From: Paenibacillus xylanexedens
GTDB lineage: Bacteria > Bacillota > Bacilli > Paenibacillales > Paenibacillaceae
Length of the DNA stretch: 64,000 nt
Assembly: GCF_007680605.1 (NCBI RefSeq)
Contig: NZ_VEIO01000001.1
Span: 3,229,276 to 3,293,275, forward strand
Direction: 5' to 3'
The number at the start of each line of letters is the position of its first letter. The stretch's first letter is position 1. The notes below the pieces were generated by a model, which was not told where the DNA came from, did not search any database, and worked only from the letters and a program-made list of their open reading frames with translations. The translations under genes and the position numbers were made by a program. Below are positions 8,514 through 18,274 of this stretch, one piece after another.

Positions 8514-9656
8514 ATGTCTGATTTGTTAAGAACACCACTCTTCCCCCTATATGCGCAATATGAAGGTGTACGTTGCATTGATTTTGGCGGCTGGGAGTTG
8601 CCCGTGCAGTTTAGCGGTATTCAAAAAGAGCATGAAGCCGTACGCGAGCGCGCCGGGCTGTTTGATGTATCCCATATGGGCGAATTCACCGTAACGGGTG
8701 AACAGGCGGAAGCCTTTTTACAACACATGACAACCAACGATGTAACCGCAATTGTACAAGGTCAGGCACAATACACGCTGATGTGTTATCCCGATGGTGG
8801 TGTAGTAGATGATCTGCTGATCTACAAACTGGCGGAGCAACACTACATGCTGGTCGTCAATGCCTCTAATATCGACAAGGATTGGGCGTGGCTTCAGGAG
8901 CATATCGTACCTGGCGTAAACATGACCAATGATTCCGAGCAAACGGCGTTACTGGCGCTACAAGGCCCTTTAGCGGTCGATATTCTCTCGAAGGTTACAG
9001 GTTCAGAGGTGGATGCAAGGTCCATTGAACCGTTCCGCTTCGTACAGCATGCCGAGGTATGTGGAGTAAAGCTGCTACTGTCGCGCACTGGATATACAGG
9101 TGAAGATGGTTTTGAACTGTATGTTGCAGCAGATCAGGCGGCTCTGGTATGGAACGGACTGATGGAAGCAGGTGCTGATGTGGGCCTCGTTCCAGCGGGA
9201 CTTGGTGCGCGTGATACACTGCGATTCGAAGCAAAGTTGCCTTTGTACGGTCAGGAGCTGTCACCAACCATCTCTCCACTGGAGGCAGGACTTGGCATGT
9301 TCGTGAAGTTAAATGCCGGACCTTTTATTGGACATCAAGCTTTGTTGCAACAAAAAAATGACGGCCCTGCCCGCAAGCTGATCGGCATCGAAGTGCTGGA
9401 GCGTGGTATACCGCGGCCACATTACCCGATCTATGCGGGTGGTGTTCAGATTGGTGAAGTGACAACCGGAACACAGTCCCCAACTTTGAAGCGTAATCTT
9501 GGCCTTGCCCTAATTGACAGCAATTATGCTGCAATAGGCACTCCGCTGGAGATTGAGATTCGTGGCAAAAAGCTGAAAGCCGAGGTCGTCAAGACCCCTT
9601 TTCATAAACGGACACGTACGCCAAAGACACCTACTCAAGGAGCTGAGCAAGCATGA
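8514..9656 (+). CDS. gcvT: glycine cleavage system T protein (aminomethyltransferase)
   Basis: GcvT moves the methylene group from aminomethyl-lipoyl-GcvH to tetrahydrofolate and releases ammonia. The 380-residue protein shows the family hallmarks [13 protein letters not shown] near residue 50, [12 protein letters not shown] near 113, and [13 protein letters not shown] near 190. GAGGTG precedes the ATG by about seven bases. It is first of three tightly packed genes, overlapping gcvPA by four bases (ATGA). The 168 bases between the riboswitch terminator and the start contain no other recognisable element. Confidence 0.96.
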   Translation: MSDLLRTPLFPLYAQYEGVRCIDFGGWELPVQFSGIQKEHEAVRERAGLFDVSHMGEFTVTGEQAEAFLQHMTTNDVTAIVQGQAQYTLMCYPDGGVVDDLLIYKLAEQHYMLVVNASNIDKDWAWLQEHIVPGVNMTNDSEQTALLALQGPLAVDILSKVTGSEVDARSIEPFRFVQHAEVCGVKLLLSRTGYTGEDGFELYVAADQAALVWNGLMEAGADVGLVPAGLGARDTLRFEAKLPLYGQELSPTISPLEAGLGMFVKLNAGPFIGHQALLQQKNDGPARKLIGIEVLERGIPRPHYPIYAGGVQIGEVTTGTQSPTLKRNLGLALIDSNYAAIGTPLEIEIRGKKLKAEVVKTPFHKRTRTPKTPTQGAEQA

Positions 9657-11008
9657 GCAAGCACCGCTACATTCCCATGACCGAACAAGATCAGAGCGCG
9701 ATGCTCGCCACAATCGGTGTGGATTCGATTGAAGATCTGTTTAAAGATATCCCGCAGGAGATTCGTTATCAGGGCGAGTTGCCTGTCTCCTCCAAACTGG
9801 ATGAATATGCCTTAACCCGCCATATGTCGAAACAGGCTGGCTCCAATGCCAACTTCGAGACACATGCCAGTTTCCTTGGCGCAGGCATCTATGACCACCA
9901 TATCCCTTCGGTTATCAACCATGTCATTTCCCGTTCTGAGTTTTATACTGCCTATACCCCATATCAGCCGGAGATCAGCCAAGGGGAATTACAAGCCATC
10001 TTCGAATTCCAGTCGTATATTTGCGAGTTGACAGGTATGGCGGTAGCCAATGCGAGTATGTATGACGGTGCAACGGCCTTTGCGGAAGCAGGCAATCTTG
10101 CCGCCGCAGCCACTCGCCGGAAGCAGCTTATCGTATCTCGTACCGTTCACCCGGAAGCCCGTCAAGTATTGCAAGCGTACGCGCATGGCCTCAGTCTGGA
10201 GATTGTAGAGATTGGTTACAAAGATGGGGTTACGGATTGGGATGCGTTGCAAGCGGCTATCTCAGACGATACAGCAGCGCTTATGATTCAAAGCCCGAAC
10301 TTCTTTGGTGCCGTGGAAAATGTAAAACAGGCTGCCGACCTCGTGCACACGCACAAAGGACTGCTTGTGGTAAGTGCTAACCCGCTGTCGCTCGGTTTGC
10401 TGGAAGCCCCAGGCAAGCTGGGGGCCGACATCGTTGTAGGCGATGCGCAGCCCCTCGGAATCGCTGCTTCGCTCGGCGGACCCACATGCGGATACTTCGC
10501 CGTGTCCCAGGCTCACATGCGCCGGATTCCTGGCCGAATCGTCGGCCAGACGACCGATCGCAACGGCAAACGCGGTTTCGTGCTTACGTTGCAAGCACGT
10601 GAACAGCACATTCGCCGTGAAAAGGCGACGTCCAACATCTGTTCCAATCAGGCATTGTTAGCACTAAGCGCTTCCGTCTATATGTCTACGCTGGGAAGAC
10701 AGGGCATGATTGATGTTGCTGATCTGAATTTGCAGAAGAGTCACTATGCACGAAATATGTTAACAGCTATTCCCGGAGTCAGCCTTACTTTTACTGCCCC
10801 TACGTTTAACGAGTTCGTCATCCAGCTCCCTGAAGGAACCGATGTGGATGCTCTTCAGCTGAAACTGCTGGATGCAGGCTTCATCGGCGGTTATGAACTC
10901 GGACGTGAATATTCGGAACTGGCAGGACATCTGCTCATTGCGGTCACCGAACGACGCAGCAAAGAAGAGATCGATGAATTCGCACGTGTATTGGAGGGAT
11001 TGCTGTGA
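9653..11008 (+). CDS. gcvPA: glycine dehydrogenase (decarboxylating) subunit 1
   Basis: GcvPA is the N-terminal half of the split P protein, which together with GcvPB decarboxylates glycine. The 451 residues start [13 protein letters not shown] and include [12 protein letters not shown], the [14 protein letters not shown] motif and [10 protein letters not shown], all typical of this subunit. It lacks the PLP lysine, which is on GcvPB. It overlaps gcvT by four bases and gcvPB by four bases, so the three proteins are probably made by coupled translation. Confidence 0.95.
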   Translation: MSKHRYIPMTEQDQSAMLATIGVDSIEDLFKDIPQEIRYQGELPVSSKLDEYALTRHMSKQAGSNANFETHASFLGAGIYDHHIPSVINHVISRSEFYTAYTPYQPEISQGELQAIFEFQSYICELTGMAVANASMYDGATAFAEAGNLAAAATRRKQLIVSRTVHPEARQVLQAYAHGLSLEIVEIGYKDGVTDWDALQAAISDDTAALMIQSPNFFGAVENVKQAADLVHTHKGLLVVSANPLSLGLLEAPGKLGADIVVGDAQPLGIAASLGGPTCGYFAVSQAHMRRIPGRIVGQTTDRNGKRGFVLTLQAREQHIRREKATSNICSNQALLALSASVYMSTLGRQGMIDVADLNLQKSHYARNMLTAIPGVSLTFTAPTFNEFVIQLPEGTDVDALQLKLLDAGFIGGYELGREYSELAGHLLIAVTERRSKEEIDEFARVLEGLL

Positions 11009-12606
11009 CTCAGGAAACGACTACAAAAGCAAACATTGCGGGTACTTCACCGGAAACTTCTAACCTACATCAGTCAGTCAATCAGCCGACTGGAATGGAC
11101 TCACAAGCCCAAGAGACCTCAACCTTTACGCAACAAGTCGTACCATCCGTTGCTCCCGAACAAACTCTGATTTTCGAATTGAGCAGTCCTGGACGTGTGG
11201 CCTATTCCCTGCCGGAATGTGATGTTCCCCGTCAGGATGCTGACACCTTGATTCCCCGGGAAATGCTACGCTCGGAAGCGGCCGCGTTGCCGGAAGTATT
11301 CGAGGTTGATGTTATTCGTCACTATACGGCATTGTCGCGCCGCAACTTCGGGGTAGATAATGGCTTTTACCCGCTTGGTTCCTGTACAATGAAATACAAT
11401 CCAAAGATTAATGAAGATGTAGCACGTTACAACGGCTTTGCCAAGATCCATCCGTATCAGCATGAATCCAGTCTTCAAGGTGCTCTCGAACTGCTCCATA
11501 CTTTACAAAATGATCTTGCTGGTCTGACAGGTATGGATGCCGTAACTCTGCAACCCGCTGCCGGAGCACACGGGGAATGGACCGGGCTTATGATGATTCG
11601 AGCTTATCACGAGAGCCGTGGTGAAATGCGTACCAAGGTAATCGTACCCGATTCATCTCATGGCACGAACCCGGCCAGCGCAACCGTAGCCGGATTCGAA
11701 ACGGTGACAATCCCGTCGCGGACGGACGGTTTGGTAGATCTGGATGCTCTCCGCGCTGCAGTCGGTTCAGATACCGCAGCCCTTATGCTGACGAATCCGA
11801 ATACGCTCGGTTTGTTTGAGAAGGATATTCAAGAGATTGCGTCCATCGTGCACGAAGCAGGCGGATTGTTGTATTATGACGGAGCCAACTCCAATGCCAT
11901 CATGGGCATTACACGTCCGGGAGATATGGGCTTTGATGTGGTGCATCTGAACTTGCATAAAACAATGAGCACGCCTCACGGCGGTGGCGGACCCGGTGCC
12001 GGACCTGTCGGTGTGAAGAGCCGCCTCATTCCGTTCCTGCCTAAACCGATGGTTGTTCAAAATGATCAAGGCATGTACGCCCTGGATTACGAAGGAGATC
12101 AATCGATCGGAAGAGTCAAAGCCTATTACGGCAACTTCGGTATCTTGGTGCGTGCTTATGCTTATATTCGTACCTATGGACCAGAAGGGCTTCGCCGTGT
12201 GTCCGAATGTGCTGTCCTGAACGCCAATTACATGATGGCTCGCCTGGCACCTCATTACGAGATTCCATATCCCGGCGTATGCAAACATGAATTTGTCATG
12301 TCAGGCCGTGGCTTGAAGCAATATGGTGTGCGCACACTGGATGTAGCCAAACGCCTGCTGGACTTTGGCTATCACCCGCCAACCATCTACTTCCCGCTTA
12401 ATGTCGAAGAGTGCATTATGATTGAGCCAACGGAAACCGAGAGCAAAGAGACGCTTGACGGATTTATTGATACAATGATCCGTATTGCGAAGGAAGCAGC
12501 AGAAACGCCGGAATTGGTGCTCAATGCTCCGTACGGCACACCGGTAACTCGTCTCGATGAAACGACCGCAGCACGTAAACCTGTATTAAACTGTGCTTGT
12601 AGCTAA
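11005..12606 (+). CDS. gcvPB: glycine dehydrogenase (decarboxylating) subunit 2
   Basis: GcvPB carries the PLP-binding lysine of the P protein (HLNLHKTMS, Lys319) and the glycine-rich loop [13 protein letters not shown]. The chosen GTG start overlaps the gcvPA stop and has GGAGGG six bases upstream. From it the protein is 533 residues, with an unusual Ser/Thr/Gln-rich extension of about 50 residues before the canonical start region ([10 protein letters not shown]). An internal ATG at 11095 would shorten this extension but has no good ribosome binding site. The core is otherwise full length. Confidence 0.94.
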   Translation: MTQETTTKANIAGTSPETSNLHQSVNQPTGMDSQAQETSTFTQQVVPSVAPEQTLIFELSSPGRVAYSLPECDVPRQDADTLIPREMLRSEAAALPEVFEVDVIRHYTALSRRNFGVDNGFYPLGSCTMKYNPKINEDVARYNGFAKIHPYQHESSLQGALELLHTLQNDLAGLTGMDAVTLQPAAGAHGEWTGLMMIRAYHESRGEMRTKVIVPDSSHGTNPASATVAGFETVTIPSRTDGLVDLDALRAAVGSDTAALMLTNPNTLGLFEKDIQEIASIVHEAGGLLYYDGANSNAIMGITRPGDMGFDVVHLNLHKTMSTPHGGGGPGAGPVGVKSRLIPFLPKPMVVQNDQGMYALDYEGDQSIGRVKAYYGNFGILVRAYAYIRTYGPEGLRRVSECAVLNANYMMARLAPHYEIPYPGVCKHEFVMSGRGLKQYGVRTLDVAKRLLDFGYHPPTIYFPLNVEECIMIEPTETESKETLDGFIDTMIRIAKEAAETPELVLNAPYGTPVTRLDETTAARKPVLNCACS

Positions 12607-12647
12607 ATAAGTTAAACTTTTTACACGGTCTACCCCGTTGAAAGAAT

Positions 12648-12700
12648 AATCCCCTTGTGTATATGAGGCATTCTCTCATTCTCACAAGGGGATTTTCTTG
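12648..12700 (+). terminator. gcv operon terminator
   Basis: AATCCCCTTGTG (12648-12659) pairs perfectly with CACAAGGGGATT (12683-12694), followed by TTCTTG. It ends the gcvT-gcvPA-gcvPB transcript. Confidence 0.85.
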
Positions 12701-12745
12701 TCTCTCTATAACATTTGTAACACCAGTCTCGTTCCACACTTCAAC

Positions 12746-12782
12746 AAAAAAAGCCGGTCCCCACTAAATCGTGGACACCGGC
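12746..12782 (-). terminator. ptsI terminator
   Basis: On the minus strand GCCGGTGTCCAC pairs with GTGGGGACCGGC and a T-run follows (12752-12746). A second small hairpin (CCGGAG/CTCCGG, 12835-12849) lies immediately after the ptsI stop. Confidence 0.85.
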
Positions 12783-12854
12783 AATATCGCTGCATGAACG
12801 CAGCCCTTTATTCGGAAAAAGAAAACCTCAAATCCGGAGGAAACTCCGGCAAAA

Positions 12855-14567
12855 TTACGCTTGAATACTTTGAACCAGTTCAACCACTTGTTCAGCGGTT
12901 TGCATTTCCAAAGCTTTGGCAGCCAGTTCTTGCATGTCCGCACGGGACAGCTTGGTGATCTGGCTACGCGCTGGCAGAATGGAGGTTGCGCTCATGCTGA
13001 ACTCATCCAGTCCAAGACCAAGCAACAACGGAATTGCTGTTTCGTCTCCTGCCATCTCACCGCACATGCCAGCCCATTTACCTTCACGATGCGCTGCATC
13101 GATAACCATTTTGACCAAACGCAAAATAGCTGGGTTGTATGGTTGATACAGATAAGATACACGCTCATTCATCCGGTCAGCAGCCATCGTGTACTGAATC
13201 AGATCGTTAGTACCGATACTGAAGAAGTCCACTTCTTTGGCGAATTGATCTGCCATTACAGCTGTTGATGGAATTTCGACCATGATTCCGAGTTGAATGC
13301 TGTCAGAAACAGCGATACCTTCAGCAACCAGCTTTTCTTTCTCTTCGAGCAGGACAGCTTTGGCTTCACGGAATTCACCCAGTGTTGCGATCATAGGGAA
13401 CATGACACGCAAGTTTCCGTGTACACTTGCACGCAGCAACGCACGCAATTGAGTACGGAAGATATCCAGACGGTCCAGACACAGACGAACTGCGCGGAAG
13501 CCGAGGAATGGATTCATTTCTTTTGGCAGATCCAGATAAGGAAGCTCTTTGTCTCCGCCGATGTCGAGTGTACGAACTACGACAGGTTTGCCTTCCATTT
13601 TTTCGAGTACCGCTTTATAAGCATTGTACTGAATGTCTTCGGAAGGAAGCTTGTCTCTGCCCATGTACAGGAACTCGGTACGGTACAGACCTACAGCCTC
13701 GCCGCCATTCTCCAGAACACCTGTAACATCGTTAGGCGTACCGATGTTTGCAGCCAGTTCCACATGAACGTTGTCCACCGTTACGGTTGGTTCGTCACGC
13801 AGTTTTCTCCACTCCGCACGCTGTGCATCATACTGTTCCTGTTTGGCACGGTATTCAGCAACGACGTCATCTGTAGGGTTAACCAGAACTTGACCGTCCA
13901 GACCGTCAACAATGATCAAGTCTCCTTGTTTCGCTTGAGCCAAGATGTCTTTTGTTCCAACCACAGCCGGAATCTCAAGCGAACGAGCCATGATAGCGGA
14001 GTGAGAAGTACGTCCACCGATGTTGGTTGCAAAACCTTTTACGTATTGACGGTTCAATTGAGCTGTATCGGAAGGTGTTAGATCCTCCGCAAGCACAATC
14101 ACTTCTTCACTGATTTCAGCCGGGCTCATGAAGTCGATGCCAAGCAAGTGATTTAGCACACGCTTCGTAACGTCACGCATATCCGCAGCACGCTCTTGCA
14201 GGTATGCACTCTTCATGTTTTCGAACATCGAGATGAACTGGGAAGCTGTTTCATTCAGTGCAAATTCTGCATTGATCATGTCATCAGCAATCTTCGCTTT
14301 CACCGGATCAATCAGCTCCGGGTCATCCAGGATGAGCAAATGCGATGCAAAAATCTCCGCTTTTTTCTCGCCCAGCTCTTGTAAAGTACGCTCTTTGATC
14401 GCCTCAAGCTCAGCGCGGGATTTACCCAGCGCCGAGTCAAGTTTAGCGATCTCTGCGTCAACGTCGTTAATCTGGCGTTTTTCTACAGAGTAGTCAGGAT
14501 GCTCCAAGATAAACGCCTTGGCGATAGCAATACCCGCCGAAGCCGCGATCCCGGAAACATTAAGCAT
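12855..14567 (-). CDS. ptsI: PTS enzyme I (phosphoenolpyruvate-protein phosphotransferase)
   Basis: Enzyme I takes phosphate from phosphoenolpyruvate and gives it to HPr, feeding all PTS permeases including the MtlA and PtsG encoded here. The 570-residue protein has the phosphohistidine motif [13 protein letters not shown] with His189, the PEP-binding barrel and the motif [11 protein letters not shown]. It overlaps the end of ptsH by eight bases, so the pair is translationally linked. Its order after ptsG and ptsH matches B. subtilis. Two hairpins follow the stop. Confidence 0.97.
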   Translation of the reverse strand: MLNVSGIAASAGIAIAKAFILEHPDYSVEKRQINDVDAEIAKLDSALGKSRAELEAIKERTLQELGEKKAEIFASHLLILDDPELIDPVKAKIADDMINAEFALNETASQFISMFENMKSAYLQERAADMRDVTKRVLNHLLGIDFMSPAEISEEVIVLAEDLTPSDTAQLNRQYVKGFATNIGGRTSHSAIMARSLEIPAVVGTKDILAQAKQGDLIIVDGLDGQVLVNPTDDVVAEYRAKQEQYDAQRAEWRKLRDEPTVTVDNVHVELAANIGTPNDVTGVLENGGEAVGLYRTEFLYMGRDKLPSEDIQYNAYKAVLEKMEGKPVVVRTLDIGGDKELPYLDLPKEMNPFLGFRAVRLCLDRLDIFRTQLRALLRASVHGNLRVMFPMIATLGEFREAKAVLLEEKEKLVAEGIAVSDSIQLGIMVEIPSTAVMADQFAKEVDFFSIGTNDLIQYTMAADRMNERVSYLYQPYNPAILRLVKMVIDAAHREGKWAGMCGEMAGDETAIPLLLGLGLDEFSMSATSILPARSQITKLSRADMQELAAKALEMQTAEQVVELVQSIQA

Positions 14568-14835
14568 TAATTTCGCCCAACCCTTCGTTAACCATAACGT
14601 CTGTCAGAGCTTGAAGAGCTTCAGCTTCGCCTTCACCTTCAACGATGATGCTGATGGTGTCACCTTGCTCCAGACCGAGGGAAAGAACGCCCAGAATGGA
14701 TTTCAATGTTACTTTTTTGCCGTTAGCTTCTGCGAAGGATTCAGCACCTTTGAATTTGTTTGCTGTATTAACCAGGGCAGTTGCCGGACGTGCGTGGATA
14801 CCATCTTCGTCTGTAATTCTGAATGTTTGTTGCAT
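14560..14835 (-). CDS. ptsH: PTS phosphocarrier protein HPr
   Basis: HPr passes phosphate from enzyme I to the EIIA proteins and, when phosphorylated on Ser46, serves as CcpA co-repressor. From the chosen ATG it is 91 residues with GIHARPAT (His14) and [12 protein letters not shown] (Ser46), so both the catalytic and the regulatory sites are present. An ATG three codons upstream (14844) is too close to the GCGAGATG ribosome binding site, so the MQQTF start is preferred. It lies between ptsG and ptsI. Confidence 0.96.
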   Translation of the reverse strand: MQQTFRITDEDGIHARPATALVNTANKFKGAESFAEANGKKVTLKSILGVLSLGLEQGDTISIIVEGEGEAEALQALTDVMVNEGLGEINA

Positions 14836-14913
14836 TACAATCATCTCGCTTTCGGTAGTTTAGTTTTAGGCATTGCGTATATTTACACTTGCTTGCCATC
14901 GTTGGAACAGTTC

Positions 14914-16968
14914 TTATTTTATCTCAATGATCGGCTGATCGCCAACTTTGAGCACGCCACTCTTCTTCAAAGTGACCGTAGAGCCTTCTGGCAGGTTGGT
15001 GAATATCACCGGAGAAATGATCGAAGGGGCGTTCGCTTTGACATACTCCAGATCCACTTCCATAATCGGTTGCCCTGCGGATACCAGGTCACCTTCCTGT
15101 ACCAGTACGTTGAAACCTTGGCCTTTCAATTTCACCGTATTGACACCTATGTGTACAAGCACTTCCTTACCGCCGTCGGACATGATACCTACGGCATGTT
15201 TGCTTGGAAATACATTAAATACTTTACCATACACAGGGGATGTAATCGTTCCGTCATGTGGCAAAATGGCGAACCCGTCACCTGTCATTTTTTCAGCAAA
15301 GACCGGATCTGGTACGTTGGTAATATCCATCAGCTCACCATTGACTGGCATTACGATATCCTCTGCCACAATGCGTTCACCTTGTTCTCCCTGTGCTTTC
15401 TCCTCTTCAGGAGTTGGTTTAACTTCAGCAACCGGAGTCGGTGCAGGTGTACGCCCTGCAATAATATCTTGCATTTGGGACTTGATCGTATCGGAACGTG
15501 TTCCGAAGATGGCTTGAACATTATTACCCACTTCAAGCACACCAGATGCACCCAATTGTTTCAAACGATCTTTTTGTACATTGGATTTCTCATTCACTTC
15601 AATCCGCAAACGAGTAATACATGCATCCAGATGTTTAATATTTTCCTTACCGCCAAAGGCTTCAAGGATATTGTGAGGCAGATCGTCCGTGGAGCCTGAA
15701 GAACCGCCAGATGCAGTTTCCGCAGATGCCTCTTCACGTCCAGGTGTTTTGAGATTGAACTTGCGAATGATGAATCGGAAACCGAAGTAATAGATCACAG
15801 CAAGGATCAAACCAACGATAATAACATCCCACCATGGCGTGCGGTTTGGAATGATACCAAAGATCAGGAAGTCAATGAAGCCGCCTGAGAAGGTCATCCC
15901 GATTTTGACATCGAGCAATTGCATCGTCATGAAGGACAAACCTGCAAAGATACAGTGTACTGCAAACAAAATCGGTGCTACGAACAGGAACGAGAACTCG
16001 AGTGGTTCTGTGATCCCTGTCAGGAATGATGTCAGTGCAGCTGAACCCATGATACCCGCAACATATTTTTTATGCTCAGGTCTTGCTTCATGGTACATCG
16101 CAAGTGCGGCTGCTGGCAAACCGAACATCATGAACGGGAATTTACCAACCTGGAACGTTCCCGCTGTCAGCGCAACGCCATCACGCAGCTGGCTGAAGAA
16201 AATCTTTTGGTCCCCGCGAATGACATCGCCGGCTTTGTTCACATACTCACCGAACTCAAACCAGAATGGGGAGTAGAAAATGTGATGCAGACCAAACGGA
16301 ATCAGTGACCGTTCTACAACACCGAAGATAAAGGCCGACAAAGTCGGGCTGGTATCTACCATGAAGTGAGAAATGGCATTTAATCCGTTTTGAATTGGTG
16401 GCCAGATGACCACAAGCAGTAGCCCTAACAACAGGGAAACTACCGAGGTGACAATAGGAACAAATCGTTTACCTGCGAAGAATCCAAGGTAAGACGGCAG
16501 TTCGATTTTGAAGAACCGATTGTAACACAGTGCTGCGGCGATACCAATGATGATACCTCCAAACACCCCTGTGCTTAGTGTAGGAATACCCAGGATACTT
16601 GCGTAACCAGGTACTTTGCCGATCATAGCAGGCGTAACGCCTACTGCAGAACCCAAAGTCACATTCATGACCAGGTAACCGATGATGGCTGCAAGTCCTG
16701 CTACACCTTCACCGCCAGCGAGTCCAACAGCTACCCCGACAGCAAACAGCAATGCCAGATTATCAAATACGATCTGACCTGCGTTCATCATTATAGTTGC
16801 AATCGAGTTTACCCAAGGGGTATCGAGCGCAGTCACATATTGCAGGAAATCCGGATTCACCAGCATGTTACCGATTCCGAGCAGCAAACCTGCGGCTGGC
16901 AAGATCGCTACAGGCAACATGAGAGCTTTACCTACTCTTTGCAATACACCAAAAAGCTTTTTAAACAT
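14914..16968 (-). CDS. ptsG: PTS glucose-specific EIICBA
   Basis: PtsG imports and phosphorylates glucose. From the ATG at 16968 it has 684 residues: EIIC (about 1-405, many membrane segments, with the GITEPLEFSF loop), EIIB (about 430-505, Cys450 in DACITRLRI) and EIIA (about 540-675, with His591 and phosphohistidine His606 in VHIGVNTV). All three domains are fused and complete. An upstream in-frame start at 17037 would run into the terminator leader and is rejected. The gene has an antitermination leader (RAT and terminator) recognised by GlcT, encoded just upstream. Confidence 0.95.
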   Translation of the reverse strand: MFKKLFGVLQRVGKALMLPVAILPAAGLLLGIGNMLVNPDFLQYVTALDTPWVNSIATIMMNAGQIVFDNLALLFAVGVAVGLAGGEGVAGLAAIIGYLVMNVTLGSAVGVTPAMIGKVPGYASILGIPTLSTGVFGGIIIGIAAALCYNRFFKIELPSYLGFFAGKRFVPIVTSVVSLLLGLLLVVIWPPIQNGLNAISHFMVDTSPTLSAFIFGVVERSLIPFGLHHIFYSPFWFEFGEYVNKAGDVIRGDQKIFFSQLRDGVALTAGTFQVGKFPFMMFGLPAAALAMYHEARPEHKKYVAGIMGSAALTSFLTGITEPLEFSFLFVAPILFAVHCIFAGLSFMTMQLLDVKIGMTFSGGFIDFLIFGIIPNRTPWWDVIIVGLILAVIYYFGFRFIIRKFNLKTPGREEASAETASGGSSGSTDDLPHNILEAFGGKENIKHLDACITRLRIEVNEKSNVQKDRLKQLGASGVLEVGNNVQAIFGTRSDTIKSQMQDIIAGRTPAPTPVAEVKPTPEEEKAQGEQGERIVAEDIVMPVNGELMDITNVPDPVFAEKMTGDGFAILPHDGTITSPVYGKVFNVFPSKHAVGIMSDGGKEVLVHIGVNTVKLKGQGFNVLVQEGDLVSAGQPIMEVDLEYVKANAPSIISPVIFTNLPEGSTVTLKKSGVLKVGDQPIIEIK

Positions 16969-17025
16969 CGCGTCGTATTCTTCCTTTCGTCTAAGTCTGT
17001 ATGTCGTGATGCAAGCAAGGGAACA

Positions 17026-17123
17026 CAAAAAAGGCATGAACTAATAAAAGTGAACTGTGCCTGCCTTGGGGTATAGCATACCCTTAAAAAGGTAGAACAA
17101 TCACACTCTAATTAACTCATGCC
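17026..17123 (-). terminator. ptsG leader terminator
   Basis: On the minus strand GGCATGAGTTAAT (17123-17111) pairs with ATTAGTTCATGCC (17045-17033) through 13 pairs including two wobbles, and six Ts follow. It lies about 60 bases before the ptsG start and would stop transcription unless GlcT binds the overlapping RAT. Confidence 0.8.
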
Positions 17124-17146
17124 TGATCGAGTCAGTAACACGTCGC
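17115..17146 (-). promoter_or_regulatory. ribonucleic antiterminator (RAT) of ptsG
   Basis: The minus strand reads GCGACGTGTTACTGACTCG followed by ATCAGGCATGAG, which closely resembles the B. subtilis ptsG RAT as I recall it. Its 3' part overlaps the 5' arm of the terminator, so GlcT-stabilised RAT and terminator exclude each other. Confidence 0.8.
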
Positions 17147-17179
17147 TTATGTTTATTCAGTTGCTTGATTACGGTCACC

Positions 17180-17208
17180 ATTGTAGCACCACTTCAGACG
17201 CATTGCAA
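17180..17208 (-). promoter_or_regulatory. sigma-A promoter of ptsG
   Basis: On the minus strand TTGCAA (17208-17203) and TACAAT (17185-17180) are 17 bases apart, and the -10 is preceded by TGC (extended). It lies directly upstream of the RAT. Confidence 0.7.
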
Positions 17209-17255
17209 GCCTTTACAGAAAAAAACGTAATTTCGCTAAAATTTCTGACATGATT

Positions 17256-18110
17256 TCACTTATTCTCTTCTTCTTTCCGTTGATTCAGTCGCTGTAGATG
17301 TATCGTTAGATAACCAACTTCTGCCGGATATACAGGCAGTTTTAATCGCTTCTCCATCACCTTAGTAAGCTTCCATGCAAGCGAGTACATTTCGGGATAC
17401 TCTAATTTGAGCAAGGAATCCAGCTTGTGCAGCTCCTCCACCTTATCTCCACGGCGTACACGTTCCAGGGCAAACCGAAGGTGAGTCAACAGACGGGAAT
17501 AATCCAAAGACTGCGTTTCGAAGGAATAGTCAAGCTGGTCCGCAACCAGGTTCACCAGATCCGTAATTAATTGAGAATGCTCTCGTACCTGGGATATGTT
17601 CTGGTTCGTCATCGCACTATAGATATGCAGAGCCACAAAACCAATCTCATCTTGGCCAAGATCTACGCCCATCTTTTCCTTAATTAAACGAACGGCATAT
17701 TCTCCCATCCGATACTCATCTGGATAGATCTCTCTTGTCTCATATAAAAAGGGATTTTGAATGATAATTCCCTGCTCCTTGCGTTTAAGGGCAAAAGAAA
17801 TATGATCCGTTAAAGCAATATGAATATGTTCATTAAGCGGAACGTCCGTACGCTCTGCGATATACGTGATGACTTCGTTAATAATCTCAATCAAAGCCTC
17901 ATCCACCTGCGGAAGAAGTTGCTTGTACTGCTCCTGCTCCTGCTGGTTTTTCAAAATAAACATCTTTTCCACAGCCGTCAGTGGAATGTCATCACTCGGC
18001 TTCCGGTTAAAGCCGATGCCTTTGCCAATGACCACAACTTCGCCGTGCTCAGGATGCTGTGCAATAATTACATTATTATTTAGCGCTTTATCTACATGCA
18101 GGCTGCTCAT
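17256..18110 (-). CDS. glcT: GlcT-type transcriptional antiterminator of ptsG
   Basis: GlcT binds the RAT RNA ahead of ptsG and prevents termination when glucose is available. From ATG 18110 the protein has 284 residues: an RNA-binding CAT domain at the start (KALNNNVIIA...GKGIGF), then PRD1 (about 65-170) and PRD2 (about 175-280) with conserved histidines for PTS phosphorylation, for example in FVALHIYSA. GAGGTG lies seven bases before this ATG, inside the codons that a start at 18131 would need, so 18110 is preferred. It sits directly upstream of ptsG, its target. Confidence 0.93.
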   Translation of the reverse strand: MSSLHVDKALNNNVIIAQHPEHGEVVVIGKGIGFNRKPSDDIPLTAVEKMFILKNQQEQEQYKQLLPQVDEALIEIINEVITYIAERTDVPLNEHIHIALTDHISFALKRKEQGIIIQNPFLYETREIYPDEYRMGEYAVRLIKEKMGVDLGQDEIGFVALHIYSAMTNQNISQVREHSQLITDLVNLVADQLDYSFETQSLDYSRLLTHLRFALERVRRGDKVEELHKLDSLLKLEYPEMYSLAWKLTKVMEKRLKLPVYPAEVGYLTIHLQRLNQRKEEENK

Positions 18111-18169
18111 TTTTGCACCTCTTTTTTTCACACCATCTTGGATGTGCCTGACACATCTTCAACCAAATC

Positions 18170-18205
18170 AAAAAACATCCGGAGCGGGCAAACCGCGCCG
18201 GACGT
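18170..18205 (-). terminator. flotillin operon terminator
   Basis: On the minus strand ACGTCCGGCGCGG pairs with CCCGCTCCGGATGT and a T-run follows at about 18175-18170. It separates the flotillin operon from glcT. Confidence 0.85.
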
Positions 18206-18274
18206 CTCGCTTAAAAAGTAACAAAAATTCGCCATAAGGTCAATAGACCCGCCGTGTAATTACGCTACCAGTTC

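Noticed and set aside
14518..15699. 393-codon open frame on the plus strand
   Set aside because: Antisense to ptsG, ptsH and ptsI; composition is unlike a real protein (Cys-, Phe- and His-rich) and no start signal exists.
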